This document shows positions 37,257 to 46,499 of a stretch of 64,000 bases of DNA, piece after piece. The notes under the pieces were generated by a model. That model did no database searches. It saw only the letters and a list, made by a program, of their open reading frames with translations, and was not told the DNA's origin. The stretch's first letter is position 1. Every line of letters begins with the position of its first letter. This stretch comes from Litchfieldia sinesaloumensis (GTDB lineage Bacteria > Bacillota > Bacilli > Bacillales > Bacillaceae_L): positions 4,018,510 to 4,082,509 of the forward strand of contig NZ_LT732529.1 of assembly GCF_900156865.1 (NCBI RefSeq). The letters run 5' to 3'. The translations under genes and the position numbers were made by a program.

Positions 37257-37619
37257 CTATAAGATGATAATCCAATAGATGTAGGCGGTTATTAGTAAAC
37301 CAATATAAACCCAAGATAGCTTACGTTGCCAAGTCTGTGCCTGGAAAGTCGTAAATAATAATGCGATAGGAACTAGGGTCCAGGGTAGTAGAAGTAATAG
37401 ACTAAGTACGAATAATCCGATAGAGACCCCAATAGAACCAACCCCAACGGATACTTGCGCTAAGTAAGCTGATGCTCCTAATCCAAAAGGAGAAAGTAGT
37501 AGTAAAAAGTAGCATTTTAATCTGAAGGTTACAAAAAAAGTACGTAGAGATTCAGTATCAAATACATTAAATCTGAAATGTAAGCGTAGTTCACGAAATT
37601 TATCAGGAACTAATTGCAT
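37257..37619 (-). CDS. Small integral membrane protein, unknown
   Basis: The 120-residue protein has a basic, soluble N-terminal 40 residues and three to four TM segments (CYFLLLLSPFGLGASAYLA; IGVSIGLFVLSLLLLLPWTLVPIALLF; WVYIGLLITAYIYWIIIL). ATG 37619 is 8 bases after AAAAGGAG; an upstream GTG overlaps the site. I do not recognise the family. Confidence 0.65.
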   Translation of the reverse strand: MQLVPDKFRELRLHFRFNVFDTESLRTFFVTFRLKCYFLLLLSPFGLGASAYLAQVSVGVGSIGVSIGLFVLSLLLLLPWTLVPIALLFTTFQAQTWQRKLSWVYIGLLITAYIYWIIIL

Positions 37620-37887
37620 TTTCAACACTCCTTTTAGAATGGTATCCGTTTCTAGTAAAAAGAGATTTTATATATCATATTATACGTGAATAAAAGTAAA
37701 AAGTTTTACAATTGTTCCATATTATTCAATTTTAGCAGAGTTTATGTTAGAGTTGTGGATTTAGATGCAGTCTTGCTCGGTTTTTAGCCGGCAGTTCCTA
37801 AAATTTGATTCTGTTTCAGTATTAATAAATAATAGATGTAGGTTGAAAATAGGAACTATCCATCCAGACTATTAGGGGGTACATACT

Positions 37888-38946
37888 TTGGAAATAGGAA
37901 TAAGTACTTTTGTTGAAACAACGCCAGACCCGCGCACAGGTGAGGTCATCAGTCATGCTGAGCGAATACGCAATGTTGTCGAAGAAATTGTTTTAGCTGA
38001 CCAAGTTGGATTAGATGTATTTGGTGTCGGGGAACACCACCGTGAAGATTACGCGGCATCAGCACCAGCTGTGGTGCTAGCGGCGGCTGCATCACAAACA
38101 AAGAGAATTAGATTAACAAGTGCAGTTACTGTGCTTTCCTCTGCTGACCCAGTTCGTGTGTTCCAAGATTTTGCAACCCTTGATGCAATTTCAAATGGCC
38201 GTGCTGAAATCATGGCGGGAAGAGGTTCTTTTATCGAGTCATTCCCACTCTTTGGTTATGATTTAAAAGACTATGATGAGCTTTTTGAAGAAAAATTAGA
38301 TCTCTTACTTCATATTCAAAAGTCAGAGAAAGTAACGTGGCAAGGAAAGCATCGACCTTCTATCAATAATCGTGGTATCTACCCAAGACCAGTTCAAGAT
38401 CCGCTACCGATTTGGATAGGTAGTGGAGGGAACCAAGAATCAGTGGTTCGAGCTGGTTTATTAGGATTGCCACTAGTACTAGCTATCATTGGTGGAAGAC
38501 CCGCACAATTTGCACCTTTGGTTGAATTATATAAAAGAGCGGTTGCTCATGCGGGGCACGATATTTCGAAATTAGCTGTAGCTTCTCACTCTCACGGGTT
38601 TGTAGGTGAAACCACGGCAGAAGCAGCGGATAAATTCTTCCCTTCCACACAGCAGGCAATGAGTAAATTAGGACAAGAGCGTGGCTGGGGCCCATATACT
38701 CGCGAGACCTTTGATTTTGCTCGTAGCGTTGAAGGTGCCTTATATGTAGGTGACTCAGAATATGTAGCAAATAAAATCATCGACCTACGTAAGAATGTAG
38801 GTGTCACACGTTTCATGCTTCATTGTCCGGTTGGTACAATGCCACATGAAGATGTTATGCGTTCCATCGAGCTATTAGGGAAAGAAGTAGCCCCTCGTGT
38901 TAGAGAAGAAGTCGCAAAATGGGAAGCTGAAAACGAAAAAAAATAA
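37888..38946 (+). CDS. LLM-class (luciferase-like) flavin-dependent oxidoreductase
   Basis: The 352-residue TIM-barrel flavoenzyme has VGLDVFGVGEHHREDYAASAPAVVLAAAA, RIRLTSAVTVLSSADPVRVFQDFATLDAISNGRAEIMAGRGS and PLPIWIGSGGN. Members use FMNH2 and O2 or other substrates; the reaction is unknown. The start is TTG, 8 bases after TTAGGGGG. Single-gene unit. Confidence 0.9.
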   Translation: MEIGISTFVETTPDPRTGEVISHAERIRNVVEEIVLADQVGLDVFGVGEHHREDYAASAPAVVLAAAASQTKRIRLTSAVTVLSSADPVRVFQDFATLDAISNGRAEIMAGRGSFIESFPLFGYDLKDYDELFEEKLDLLLHIQKSEKVTWQGKHRPSINNRGIYPRPVQDPLPIWIGSGGNQESVVRAGLLGLPLVLAIIGGRPAQFAPLVELYKRAVAHAGHDISKLAVASHSHGFVGETTAEAADKFFPSTQQAMSKLGQERGWGPYTRETFDFARSVEGALYVGDSEYVANKIIDLRKNVGVTRFMLHCPVGTMPHEDVMRSIELLGKEVAPRVREEVAKWEAENEKK

Positions 38947-38951
38947 ATCGT

Positions 38952-38987
38952 AGCGTTAATCCTCAAATAATGGATTAACGCTTTTTT
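38952..38987 (+). terminator. Intrinsic terminator
   Basis: AGCGTTAATCC-tcaaataat-GGATTAACGCT is followed by TTTTT. Confidence 0.9.
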
Positions 38988-39073
38988 ATATTGAATTCTT
39001 AACTAAAGGAATAATTCTCTAATTTTAAGAATAGTTACTTAAATATTGGTGTACCTACAAAGGAGGGGAAAAA

Positions 39074-39514
39074 GTGACGATTCGGAAAGCAACGAACGAT
39101 GAGACACAAAAAATCCTAAGGCATTCACTGGAAGTACTTAAAGAGGCAACGATGGGTCACGTTAAGCCGAGGAAACGAAAAGCTTTGGAGTTGATTTCAC
39201 CATTGCTATCAAATGGCGGCTATTATCTAGTCTATATAGAAGATAAGAAGATTGCTGGGTGGATAGGAGTCGGCAGTATAATGGATATAAACACAGATGA
39301 GATGGTAGGTGTTTTACCTGAAGTATACGTATTACCTAAATATAGACATCGCGGAATCGCAAAAAAACTTTGTAATGAGGCATTTACTTATTTGAAGAGA
39401 GATGGCTATCAAAAAGTACAGCTTAATATCTTTTCAGGCAATGCTGCAAAAAAAATCTACGAGGATCTTGGGTTTAAAGAGATATCTACAACAATGGAAA
39501 AAAACATTACGTAA
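39074..39514 (+). CDS. GNAT-family N-acetyltransferase
   Basis: The 146-residue protein has the acetyl-CoA motif A as LPKYRHRGIAKKLCNEAF and motif B as VQLNIFSGNAAKKIYEDLGFKE. GTG start after AAAGGAGGGG. The acceptor substrate is unknown. Confidence 0.88.
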   Translation: MTIRKATNDETQKILRHSLEVLKEATMGHVKPRKRKALELISPLLSNGGYYLVYIEDKKIAGWIGVGSIMDINTDEMVGVLPEVYVLPKYRHRGIAKKLCNEAFTYLKRDGYQKVQLNIFSGNAAKKIYEDLGFKEISTTMEKNIT

Positions 39515-39601
39515 AAAGTTGAAAAAATTTCAGTGATGAGATTTTATGAAATCGCATTCACCAGTTACTTTATGTATTATGGTAGTAGTGAAGGAACATA
39601 T

Positions 39602-39635
39602 CTACGGAAAAGCTGATTTAATTGCTTTTCCGTAG
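39602..39635. terminator. Perfect 12-bp inverted repeat, terminator-like
   Basis: CTACGGAAAAGC-tgatttaatt-GCTTTTCCGTAG lies between the convergent GNAT and holin-like genes. T-tracts are weak, so the terminator role is inferred. Confidence 0.5.
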
Positions 39636-39687
39636 TTAGGTGATAAACAATTTACCGGATATTTTTTCAAAGATAGTCTATTGTTCG

Positions 39688-39954
39688 TTAATCAGTGCCA
39701 TTATTCACGGTTTGTTTAAACAATTGCTGCCCCAATACGGCCAATCCAGCTACAATGAATCCATTGTAAACGGCCTCTGTAGTAAATCCGTAAACCAATG
39801 CACCTACAATTAATGAAACTCCTAACAGAATCCATGTAATAGTTCGATTCGGTATGGAAGCTGTTCGTCTTAAGAAATAACTAACCACCCAAAGAGCAGG
39901 AACTACCCAATAAAAATTTTCACTTAAAAACTCAAGAAAGTTCATGGTTGTCAC
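39688..39954 (-). CDS. Phage-holin-like small membrane protein
   Basis: The 88-residue protein has three short TM segments (NFYWVVPALWVVSYFLRR; TITWILLGVSLIVGALVYGF; FIVAGLAVLGQQLF) and the spacing seen in small Bacillus phage holins, including the NFLEFLSENFYWVVPALW start. No endolysin or phage gene is adjacent, so it is an orphan. The ATG follows AAAGGAGGTGAC. Other small membrane roles are possible. Confidence 0.6.
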   Translation of the reverse strand: MTTMNFLEFLSENFYWVVPALWVVSYFLRRTASIPNRTITWILLGVSLIVGALVYGFTTEAVYNGFIVAGLAVLGQQLFKQTVNNGTD

Positions 39955-40127
39955 CTCCTTTGACTCATCGTATGAGAGGTGGGAACAAAGTGCTTGTTCA
40001 AATCAACCAATTTTTCAAAAATGATAATAATGTACATAGAATCTGGTTCAAGCTAAAATCCTGATTGTGTAGGTTTGGTTTTTTTTAGATAAGTCCATTT
40101 TAAGTATATCTAGCCATTCTTTCCTAG

Positions 40128-41303
40128 TTACAGTTCTTGTGGTTGATCTGAAGTATCCTGAACCCTAGTAATACAAACCAGTGCTAAAATAAGACTTCCG
40201 GAGGCGGCTAGGAACAACACACTAAACCCAAACAGGTCAATCAAGTATCCTAAAACCGGGGGAGAGGTGATGGCTGCTAGAGAGGAAACTAAATAATACA
40301 GTCCCGTTCTTGTTCCGTAGCTTTTTTCGCTTCCGGTTGAAACAATAAAGGGATAGGCATTTATGTTTACAAAAGCCCAAAACACCCCTCCTAAAAATAA
40401 GATAGTCCTCAAATAAACAACGGATTCTACCCAATTAAGAAGTAAAAAAGAAACAATTAGACCAATAACACCGATTACGATTACCTTCTTTTTGCCAATT
40501 CTAGCGCCTAAGAGACCGCTTGGAATCGCAGAAATCACAAAGCTTAATGAAAAGAAAGTTAGCGAAAAAGCGGAGGCACTTCTAGAAAGGCCTAACTCAT
40601 TAACCCCGTATAGTGTAAACAAAGCTTCCATTCCTTGTATTGCAATAAACCAAAAGAAGATGGCTGCTAATAAATAGATTGTTGGAGAATTCAACTCTTC
40701 CTTATAGTTAATCTTTGGCAAGATAGTTTCCGTGTAGGAAATTGCATCACGCTGTTCGTTAATGTTTTTAAAAACAATCCAAAGGGTCAATAAAAAAATC
40801 ACTGAAACCGCAAGAAACGGTAGGGTTTCATCAATACTGAATAAGAAAGAGCCAATGCTAAATGCAAGGATTGCACCACAGCCACCCATAAAATTAATAA
40901 TTCCATTTGCTTTTGTTCGCTGGGGTTCAGGTGTGATATCTGGCATCAATGCGATAGTAGGGGAACGGAAAATGGCCATTGATAGATTCATACACAACAT
41001 ACAAATGAGTAAAGTCGTTATGCCAGTGTGAAGGGGAATGAGTGTATAAAATAAAGATGCAAGAGGAACGCCAATTAATAAATAAGGCATTCGCCGACCG
41101 AAACGAGTTCGGGTTCTGTCACTAAGTTGCCCAATATAAGGCTGTAAAAAGAGGGCGATATAATTATCAATGGTCATCAAGAAACCAATTAAAGCTGTAC
41201 TCGAGATAAAATTGTCGAGGAAAAAAGGAACAAATCCATTATATAACGACCATCCAAGACTTATGCTAAAAAAGCCGAACCCTAACAACCAAGTTTTTCT
41301 CAT
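40128..41303 (-). CDS. MFS transporter (SLC45/GPH-like)
   Basis: The 391-residue protein has about 12 TM helices. The loop after TM2 reads IGQLSDRTRTRFGRRMPYLLIGVPLA, the signature of the sucrose/SLC45-like and glycoside-cation symporters. A sugar substrate is inferred but no sugar-use gene is adjacent. The second half has the LLGARIGKKKVIVIGVIGL cytoplasmic loop. Confidence 0.85.
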   Translation of the reverse strand: MRKTWLLGFGFFSISLGWSLYNGFVPFFLDNFISSTALIGFLMTIDNYIALFLQPYIGQLSDRTRTRFGRRMPYLLIGVPLASLFYTLIPLHTGITTLLICMLCMNLSMAIFRSPTIALMPDITPEPQRTKANGIINFMGGCGAILAFSIGSFLFSIDETLPFLAVSVIFLLTLWIVFKNINEQRDAISYTETILPKINYKEELNSPTIYLLAAIFFWFIAIQGMEALFTLYGVNELGLSRSASAFSLTFFSLSFVISAIPSGLLGARIGKKKVIVIGVIGLIVSFLLLNWVESVVYLRTILFLGGVFWAFVNINAYPFIVSTGSEKSYGTRTGLYYLVSSLAAITSPPVLGYLIDLFGFSVLFLAASGSLILALVCITRVQDTSDQPQEL

Positions 41304-41542
41304 GCTAGCTCTCCCTATGTTGAATTCAATCCGTCTTGGGTTCCGACGAAATAGAAATTAGACGTACTTCCAATTTATGCGCATGGGTAGTACTTTTTGC
41401 TTGTATTACTTATATTCACGAGAAACTAATTTATTTGTTTAAAGTGTGAAAATAATGTATCGTATGTAATATATTAATTTCGATCACCTAAGGGTCGAAC
41501 TGAACACAAAAGGTATAAGAAGACAGAAAGTAGGTAAATGAA

Positions 41543-42322
41543 ATGAAAGAACGAAGTCTTATTTTTTTTGACATAGATGGAACACTATTGAATCATAAAA
41601 AACAATTACCAGCTTCAGCAAAGGAAGCTGTCTTTAAGTTAAAGGAACAGGGTCATGAGGTAGCAATAGCAACAGGTCGTGCTCCTTTCATGTTTGAAGA
41701 CTTGCGTGAGGAACTTGGAATTGGTACATTCGTAAGCTATAACGGGCAGTACGTTGTACTAAACGGAGAAGAAATCTATACAAATCCCTTACATATTACA
41801 TCCCTTTCTCAATTAACGGAAAAGGCTCTTGCTAATAATCATCCTGTTGTCTACATGGACCATGAGGATATGAAAGCAAATGTGCCAGAGCATCATTTTA
41901 TTACCGAAAGTATTGCGACCTTAAAAATCAATAGCTTTCCAGCTTATGATCCGACTTATCACGAAGGCCGTAATTTATACCAAACACTTCTTTTCTGTCC
42001 GGAAGGTGAGGAAACACAATACGAGGTCGAGTTTAAAGACTTTGACTTTATCCGTTGGCATCCTGTATCTGTAGATGTGATTCCAAGTGGTGGTTCAAAA
42101 GCAAATGGGATTGGAAAAATCGTTGAGAGATTAGGCATCTCAACAGAACATATCTATGCCTTTGGCGATGGATTAAATGATATCGAAATGCTTACTACTG
42201 TTCATAATAGCGTCGCGATGGGGAACGCTCTTGACGAAGTAAAAGAGGTAGCCAAGCATGTAACAACGTCGGTTGAAGAGGACGGTATTCTTCATGGGCT
42301 TAAAATGGTAGGGTTACTTTAG
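41543..42322 (+). CDS. Cof-type HAD-IIB phosphatase
   Basis: The 259-residue protein has HAD motif I FFDIDGTLL, motif II IATGRAPFM, a C2B cap domain (about residues 85-190), motif III Lys (GGSKANGI) and motif IV FGDGLNDIEML. These enzymes dephosphorylate sugar phosphates and flavin or PLP-type substrates. Confidence 0.92.
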   Translation: MKERSLIFFDIDGTLLNHKKQLPASAKEAVFKLKEQGHEVAIATGRAPFMFEDLREELGIGTFVSYNGQYVVLNGEEIYTNPLHITSLSQLTEKALANNHPVVYMDHEDMKANVPEHHFITESIATLKINSFPAYDPTYHEGRNLYQTLLFCPEGEETQYEVEFKDFDFIRWHPVSVDVIPSGGSKANGIGKIVERLGISTEHIYAFGDGLNDIEMLTTVHNSVAMGNALDEVKEVAKHVTTSVEEDGILHGLKMVGLL

Positions 42323-42327
42323 AGACG

Positions 42328-42362
42328 AGAGAAGATCGAGATATTCTTGATCTTCTCTTTTT
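42328..42362 (+). terminator. Intrinsic terminator
   Basis: AGAGAAGATC-gagatattctt-GATCTTCTCT is followed by TTTTAT. Confidence 0.88.
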
Positions 42363-42493
42363 ATATTTTAAAAAATTCTAGATTGACCATTCTCATAACA
42401 GAATGTTTAATTTATAATAGAAGTATATTATTTCGGATATCGAAATATTTGGTTTAGACGCACCATTACTTATACTTGAAAGGGGATTAAAAA

Positions 42494-44287
42494 ATGACCT
42501 TATTGCGGTCGGAGGTACCTGTTGAACAGACATGGAACTTACATGATTTATTTGAAACAGACGAAGCGTGGGAAAAAGAGCTTAAGTCTGTTGAGAAACA
42601 TATCCAATCAGTCACACACTTTAAGGGACGTGTAGGGGAAAGTGCAACTAGCTTGTTAAACTGCTTGAAGGCGAAGGATGAACTACTAGAAAGACTTATA
42701 CGTGTTATGAGCTATGCTGATTTACATATGTCAGTTGATGGGACGAGCTCTGTTTATCAAGCAAATGCTGCCCGTGCCTCATCCTTGGTTTCGGAAGTAA
42801 GTGCAAGCTTGTCTTTTATAAAATCGGAGCTACTTGAACTGGATGGCAAAACGCTTGAATTATACTTACAAGAAGAACAAGGGTTAGCTGAATTTCAAAA
42901 AACCTTATCCGATATTTTGGAGGCAAAGCAATATACGCTATCACAGGATGCTGAGGAGATGTTGGCTGCATTTGGAGAGGTTCTGAGTTCACCATATATG
43001 ATTTATCAAAGAAGTAAGACCTCGGATATGCAGTTTCCAACATTTAGGACGGATGATGGGGTAGAACATCCACTTACATTTAACTCATTCCCAAAATATG
43101 AGGATTCAGCAGATACAAATATACGTCGCAAGGCATCTGAAGCTTTTGCTGCAACTCTTGATAAGTATAAAAACACCTATGGGGCAACGTATGCGACTGA
43201 GATAAAGAAACAAGTCATAGAAGCGCGTTTACGCGGATTTGACTCTGTTACTGACATGTTATTGGAAGAACAACAGGTCACGAAGGAAATGTACCAAAAC
43301 CAATTACACACAATACAAACCGAATTAGCACCACACATGCGTCGCCTAGCTAAACTAAAACAACGCGTATTAGGGTTAGATACTATGTACTACAGTGATT
43401 TAAAGGCACCACTTGATCCGGATTTCAACCCTGCGGTAACGTATGAGGAAGCATCAAAGCTTGTTCTAGATGCCGTACAGGTGATGGGAACGGAATACAT
43501 TGAAATTATGCAGGAAGGCATACATAATCGCTGGGTTGACTTAGCGGACAACGTTGGCAAACGGTCTGGTGCGTTTTGTTCGAGTCCATATGGTGCCCAC
43601 CCATACATTTTGATGACATGGAATAACTCAATGCGAAACACATATACCCTTGCACACGAATTGGGACATGCAGGACACTTTGTACTTGCGGGTCGAAATC
43701 AACGCCTATCCAATACTCGACCTTCACGATATTTTGTGGAAGCACCTTCGACCATGAATGAAATGCTCTTGAGTAGACATATTCTTTCTCAGTCAAATGA
43801 TGAACGAATGAAACGATGGGTTATTCTGCAATCATTAGGTACTTATTATCATAATTTCGTAACTCATATTCTTGAAGGTGAACTCCAGCGTCGCATTTAT
43901 GACTTAGCGGATAAAGGGACCCCGTTGACAGCTAAAATAATAAGTGAACAGAAGGTAGAAGCGCTATCTGCATTCTGGGGTGAAGATGTGCAAATGGATA
44001 AACTAGCCGAACTAACCTGGATGCGTCAGCCTCATTACTATATGGGCTTATATCCATATACATACTCCGCTGGTTTAACAGCTTCAACCATTGCCTCACA
44101 AATGATTTTAGAGGATGGCCAGCCAGCAGTAGATCGTTGGTTAACTGCATTAAAAGCAGGTGGAACATTGAAACCACTGGAGTTAATGAAACTTGCTGGG
44201 GTGGATATGTCAACAACAGAACCAATTAAAAAAGCTGTTGCATATGTTGGTACCTTGGTTGATGAGCTTGAAAAGAGTTTCCTATAA
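42494..44287 (+). CDS. pepF: Oligoendopeptidase F (M3B)
   Basis: The 597-residue zinc peptidase has the HExxH site TLAHELGHAGH and the downstream Glu in FVEAPSTMNEMLL that completes the zinc ligands, plus PYTYSAGLTAS near the C-terminus. The N-terminal half has the helical PepF_N domain (WNLHDLFETDEAWEKEL). It cuts short peptides in the cytoplasm. ATG 42494 follows GAAAGGGG. Confidence 0.94.
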   Translation: MTLLRSEVPVEQTWNLHDLFETDEAWEKELKSVEKHIQSVTHFKGRVGESATSLLNCLKAKDELLERLIRVMSYADLHMSVDGTSSVYQANAARASSLVSEVSASLSFIKSELLELDGKTLELYLQEEQGLAEFQKTLSDILEAKQYTLSQDAEEMLAAFGEVLSSPYMIYQRSKTSDMQFPTFRTDDGVEHPLTFNSFPKYEDSADTNIRRKASEAFAATLDKYKNTYGATYATEIKKQVIEARLRGFDSVTDMLLEEQQVTKEMYQNQLHTIQTELAPHMRRLAKLKQRVLGLDTMYYSDLKAPLDPDFNPAVTYEEASKLVLDAVQVMGTEYIEIMQEGIHNRWVDLADNVGKRSGAFCSSPYGAHPYILMTWNNSMRNTYTLAHELGHAGHFVLAGRNQRLSNTRPSRYFVEAPSTMNEMLLSRHILSQSNDERMKRWVILQSLGTYYHNFVTHILEGELQRRIYDLADKGTPLTAKIISEQKVEALSAFWGEDVQMDKLAELTWMRQPHYYMGLYPYTYSAGLTASTIASQMILEDGQPAVDRWLTALKAGGTLKPLELMKLAGVDMSTTEPIKKAVAYVGTLVDELEKSFL

Positions 44288-44298
44288 CAGTAAAACTA

Positions 44299-44327
44299 CC
44301 CTTAGTCAGCTGACTAGGGGGTTTTTG
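44299..44327 (+). terminator. Intrinsic terminator after pepF
   Basis: CCCTTAGTCA-gc-TGACTAGGGGG is followed by TTTTTG. Confidence 0.88.
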
Positions 44328-44455
44328 TGTAAAAAAAACTTCGATGTTAAAACTAAGAAAGGTGAAATTTTAAAGTATGTTTACTGATTCATTTGCTAGG
44401 TCTCTGTAGTACAATAAGAGTAAATGAGACAGATAATGTAAAATGGAGGATAATA

Positions 44456-44824
44456 ATGGACGAAATGGAAAAGCATTATTCCGAAGATCGATTTTGGGAA
44501 AAACTGAAAAAGTTTGCGTTAAAAGCGGGTCATTCTGTTGTATACACAGCTTTGTTACTTTACTATGTACTTCAAAAGCCTGATTTGCCAGCAAAAGCAA
44601 GGGTGACAATTCTTGCTGCCTTAGGATATTTTATTTTTCCGCTCGACCTTATTCCGGATCTTGCTGCAGGCATTGGATATACAGATGACCTAGGTGCACT
44701 GGGTGTTGCTCTTTTCCAAGTAGCCATTCATATTGATGAAAATGTAAAGTCAAAGGCTAGAGCAAAGCTTGTTGATTGGTTTGGCGACGATATTGATACC
44801 TCGGATGTGGATGAAAAACTTTAA
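44456..44824 (+). CDS. YkvA-like DUF1232 membrane protein
   Basis: The 122-residue protein carries the DUF1232 core ALLLYYVLQKPDLPAKARVTILAALGYFIFPLDLIPDLAAGIGYTDDLGALGVAL with the typical YFIxPxDLIPD motif. The function is unknown. ATG 44456 follows TGGAGGA; the frame is open 21 codons upstream without a site. Confidence 0.85.
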   Translation: MDEMEKHYSEDRFWEKLKKFALKAGHSVVYTALLLYYVLQKPDLPAKARVTILAALGYFIFPLDLIPDLAAGIGYTDDLGALGVALFQVAIHIDENVKSKARAKLVDWFGDDIDTSDVDEKL

Positions 44825-44834
44825 TTCTATTTCA

Positions 44835-44874
44835 AAGAACTCCCCTTTATTTAGCCAAGGGTAGTTCTTTTTTT
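44835..44874. terminator. Terminator overlapping the end of the LexA-like gene
   Basis: AAGAACTcCCCTT-tatttagcc-AAGGGtAGTTCTT is followed by TTTTT on the plus strand. Its 3' arm lies within the last codons of the convergent minus-strand gene. Confidence 0.75.
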
Positions 44875-45098
44875 AAGGCAATCGACCGTGGTTTTTTGGG
44901 TTCATAATGTATAATCCCTTTATCTTTGAGGCGATCAAGGTATGCTTTGATTGTGCTCGTTGAACTCACTGAAGTACAAAGTCTTGAAAGCTCACGCATT
45001 GTAGGGGCTTTACGGTGTTTCGCCATATACCTTTCGATTTGTTCGAGAATTTCTTGTTCCGTATGCTCCATACGCATCTGTAGTGTTCTAATTTGCAA
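44847..45098 (-). CDS. LexA N-terminal-domain-like winged-HTH protein
   Basis: The 83-residue protein corresponds to the LexA DNA-binding domain only: EQEILEQIERYMAKHRKAPTMRELSRL, STSTIKAYLDRLKDKGIIHYEPKKPRSI. It lacks the self-cleaving peptidase domain. The TTG 45098 start is 9 bases after AAAGGAG; the gene overlaps the upstream WYL-like gene by 11 bp, so translation is coupled. LexA-type boxes lie upstream of that gene. Confidence 0.8.
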   Translation of the reverse strand: MQIRTLQMRMEHTEQEILEQIERYMAKHRKAPTMRELSRLCTSVSSTSTIKAYLDRLKDKGIIHYEPKKPRSIALKKELPLAK

Positions 45099-45315
45099 AT
45101 TTAACAACTCCTTTATTCCTCGGTACAGCTGCTGAAAGTATGCTATCTATTTTAAAGGTTCGTTTTTTACCTCGAAGTAGGCAGTAGGCTCTTATTGTAT
45201 TTTCTTGGATGTCTAGGATTTGAATTTGGCGTTGTGTCAATAGCCCATTTTGTGACATATAGATGATTTCGATTGGTGTGTGTTGTAGCAATGCACGCTG
45301 TAATATCCCGCGCAT
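45088..45315 (-). CDS. Small WYL-like protein
   Basis: The 75-residue protein (LQHTPIEIIYMSQNGLLTQRQIQILDIQENTIRAYCLLRGKKRTFKIDSILSA) matches the single beta-barrel of WYL/YolD-neighbour proteins that bind ligand or nucleic acid. ATG follows AAAGGAGATGAT. It is the first gene of a two-gene unit with the LexA-like protein. Confidence 0.72.
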   Translation of the reverse strand: MRGILQRALLQHTPIEIIYMSQNGLLTQRQIQILDIQENTIRAYCLLRGKKRTFKIDSILSAAVPRNKGVVKFAN

Positions 45316-45343
45316 ATCATCATCTCCTTTTTTACATTATATA

Positions 45344-45387
45344 CGAACGTATATTCTATTATCAACTAAAATAGGAACGTTCATTCG
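45344..45387 (-). promoter_or_regulatory. Two LexA-box-like sites before the WYL/LexA-like pair
   Basis: CGAACGTATATTCT (45344-45357) and GGAACGTTCATTCG (45374-45387) resemble the Gram-positive LexA box CGAAC-N4-GTTCG, each with two mismatches. They lie about 30-70 bp upstream of the WYL-like start, which suggests damage control of the pair. Confidence 0.55.
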
Positions 45388-45486
45388 TGTTTATTGTAGT
45401 TTTTTTATGTAGGGTGGTTTTTACGGTGCCAGAAAACAATCAAATAAGCCCACCAAAAGAATGGGTGGGCTGAGATTGCAATCCAA

Positions 45487-46494
45487 TTACCAGCGATAGT
45501 ACCTTTTATACCAAGTTACGAACTTAGTGAGTCCCTCCTCAATTGAGGTTTTAGGTTTAAAACCAATTGCTTCATATAGATCAGTAATGTCAGCATAGGT
45601 TTCTTTTACATCGCCGAGTTGCATCGGATAAAGTTGGATATTGGCCTGTTTGCCTATTATATTTTCTAAAGTCCGGATGAAATTGATTAAGCTTACAGGA
45701 TTGTTGTTGCCGATGTTGTAGATTTTATAAGGGGCCTTACTTGTGCTTGGGTCCGGGTCTGATGGATTCCATCCAGCATTAATTGCGGGAGGCTGATCGA
45801 GTAAACCGATGATTCCTTCCACAATATCATCAATATACGTAAAGTCCCTACGCATATCGCCATTATTAAAAACTTTGATCGTTCTCCCTTCTAGAATGTC
45901 CCGTGTGAAGGTATAATACGCCATATCCGGACGGCCCCATGGACCGTACACAGTAAAAAAGCGAAGTCCGGTAATTGGAATATTGAAAAGATGGCTATAG
46001 GTGTGAGCCATAAGTTCGTTCGATTTTTTTGTTGCAGCATACAAGCTTACCGGATGATCAACAGAGTCCTTAGTAGAAAAAGGGACACTAGTGTTTGCAC
46101 CATATACAGAGCTTGAAGAGGCGAACAACAGGTGATCAACAGGGTGATGGCGGCAGGCTTCAAGGATATTAAGAAAACCAACTAAGTTTGAATGGATATA
46201 GGTATGGGGATGCTGAAGACTATAGCGCACCCCAGCCTGTGCGGCCAGATTGATTACAATATTGATTTTCTCCATTTTAAATAAATCTTTCAGTTCATCA
46301 TAATCCCCGAGATCAAATTGATAGAATGTGAAGTTATTGTGTTGCTTTAATTGAGTGAGACGATCCTTTTTTAAACGCACATCATAATAGTTGTTGAGGT
46401 TATCAACGCCGATGACATGGTACCCCTTTGCTAATAAACGCGAGGATAAGTGAAAGCCAATGAAGCCGGCAGCACCTGTTACAAGAATACTCAT
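45487..46494 (-). CDS. NAD-dependent nucleotide-sugar epimerase (UDP-glucuronate 4-epimerase type)
   Basis: The 335-residue extended-SDR enzyme has VTGAAGFIGFHLSSRLL, VDNLNNYYDVRLKKDRL and the catalytic YAATKKSNE, plus FFTVYGPWGRPDMAYYTFTRDI, which is the pattern of UDP-glucuronate 4-epimerases. It would supply UDP-galacturonate for a surface polymer. It is the last gene of the glycosyltransferase/kinase-like operon. Confidence 0.88.
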   Translation of the reverse strand: MSILVTGAAGFIGFHLSSRLLAKGYHVIGVDNLNNYYDVRLKKDRLTQLKQHNNFTFYQFDLGDYDELKDLFKMEKINIVINLAAQAGVRYSLQHPHTYIHSNLVGFLNILEACRHHPVDHLLFASSSSVYGANTSVPFSTKDSVDHPVSLYAATKKSNELMAHTYSHLFNIPITGLRFFTVYGPWGRPDMAYYTFTRDILEGRTIKVFNNGDMRRDFTYIDDIVEGIIGLLDQPPAINAGWNPSDPDPSTSKAPYKIYNIGNNNPVSLINFIRTLENIIGKQANIQLYPMQLGDVKETYADITDLYEAIGFKPKTSIEEGLTKFVTWYKRYYRW

Positions 46495-46499
46495 ATCTT

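Noticed and set aside
39688..39954. Prophage remnant
   Set aside because: Only one holin-like gene is present, with no integrase, structural or lysin genes and no att-like repeats nearby.
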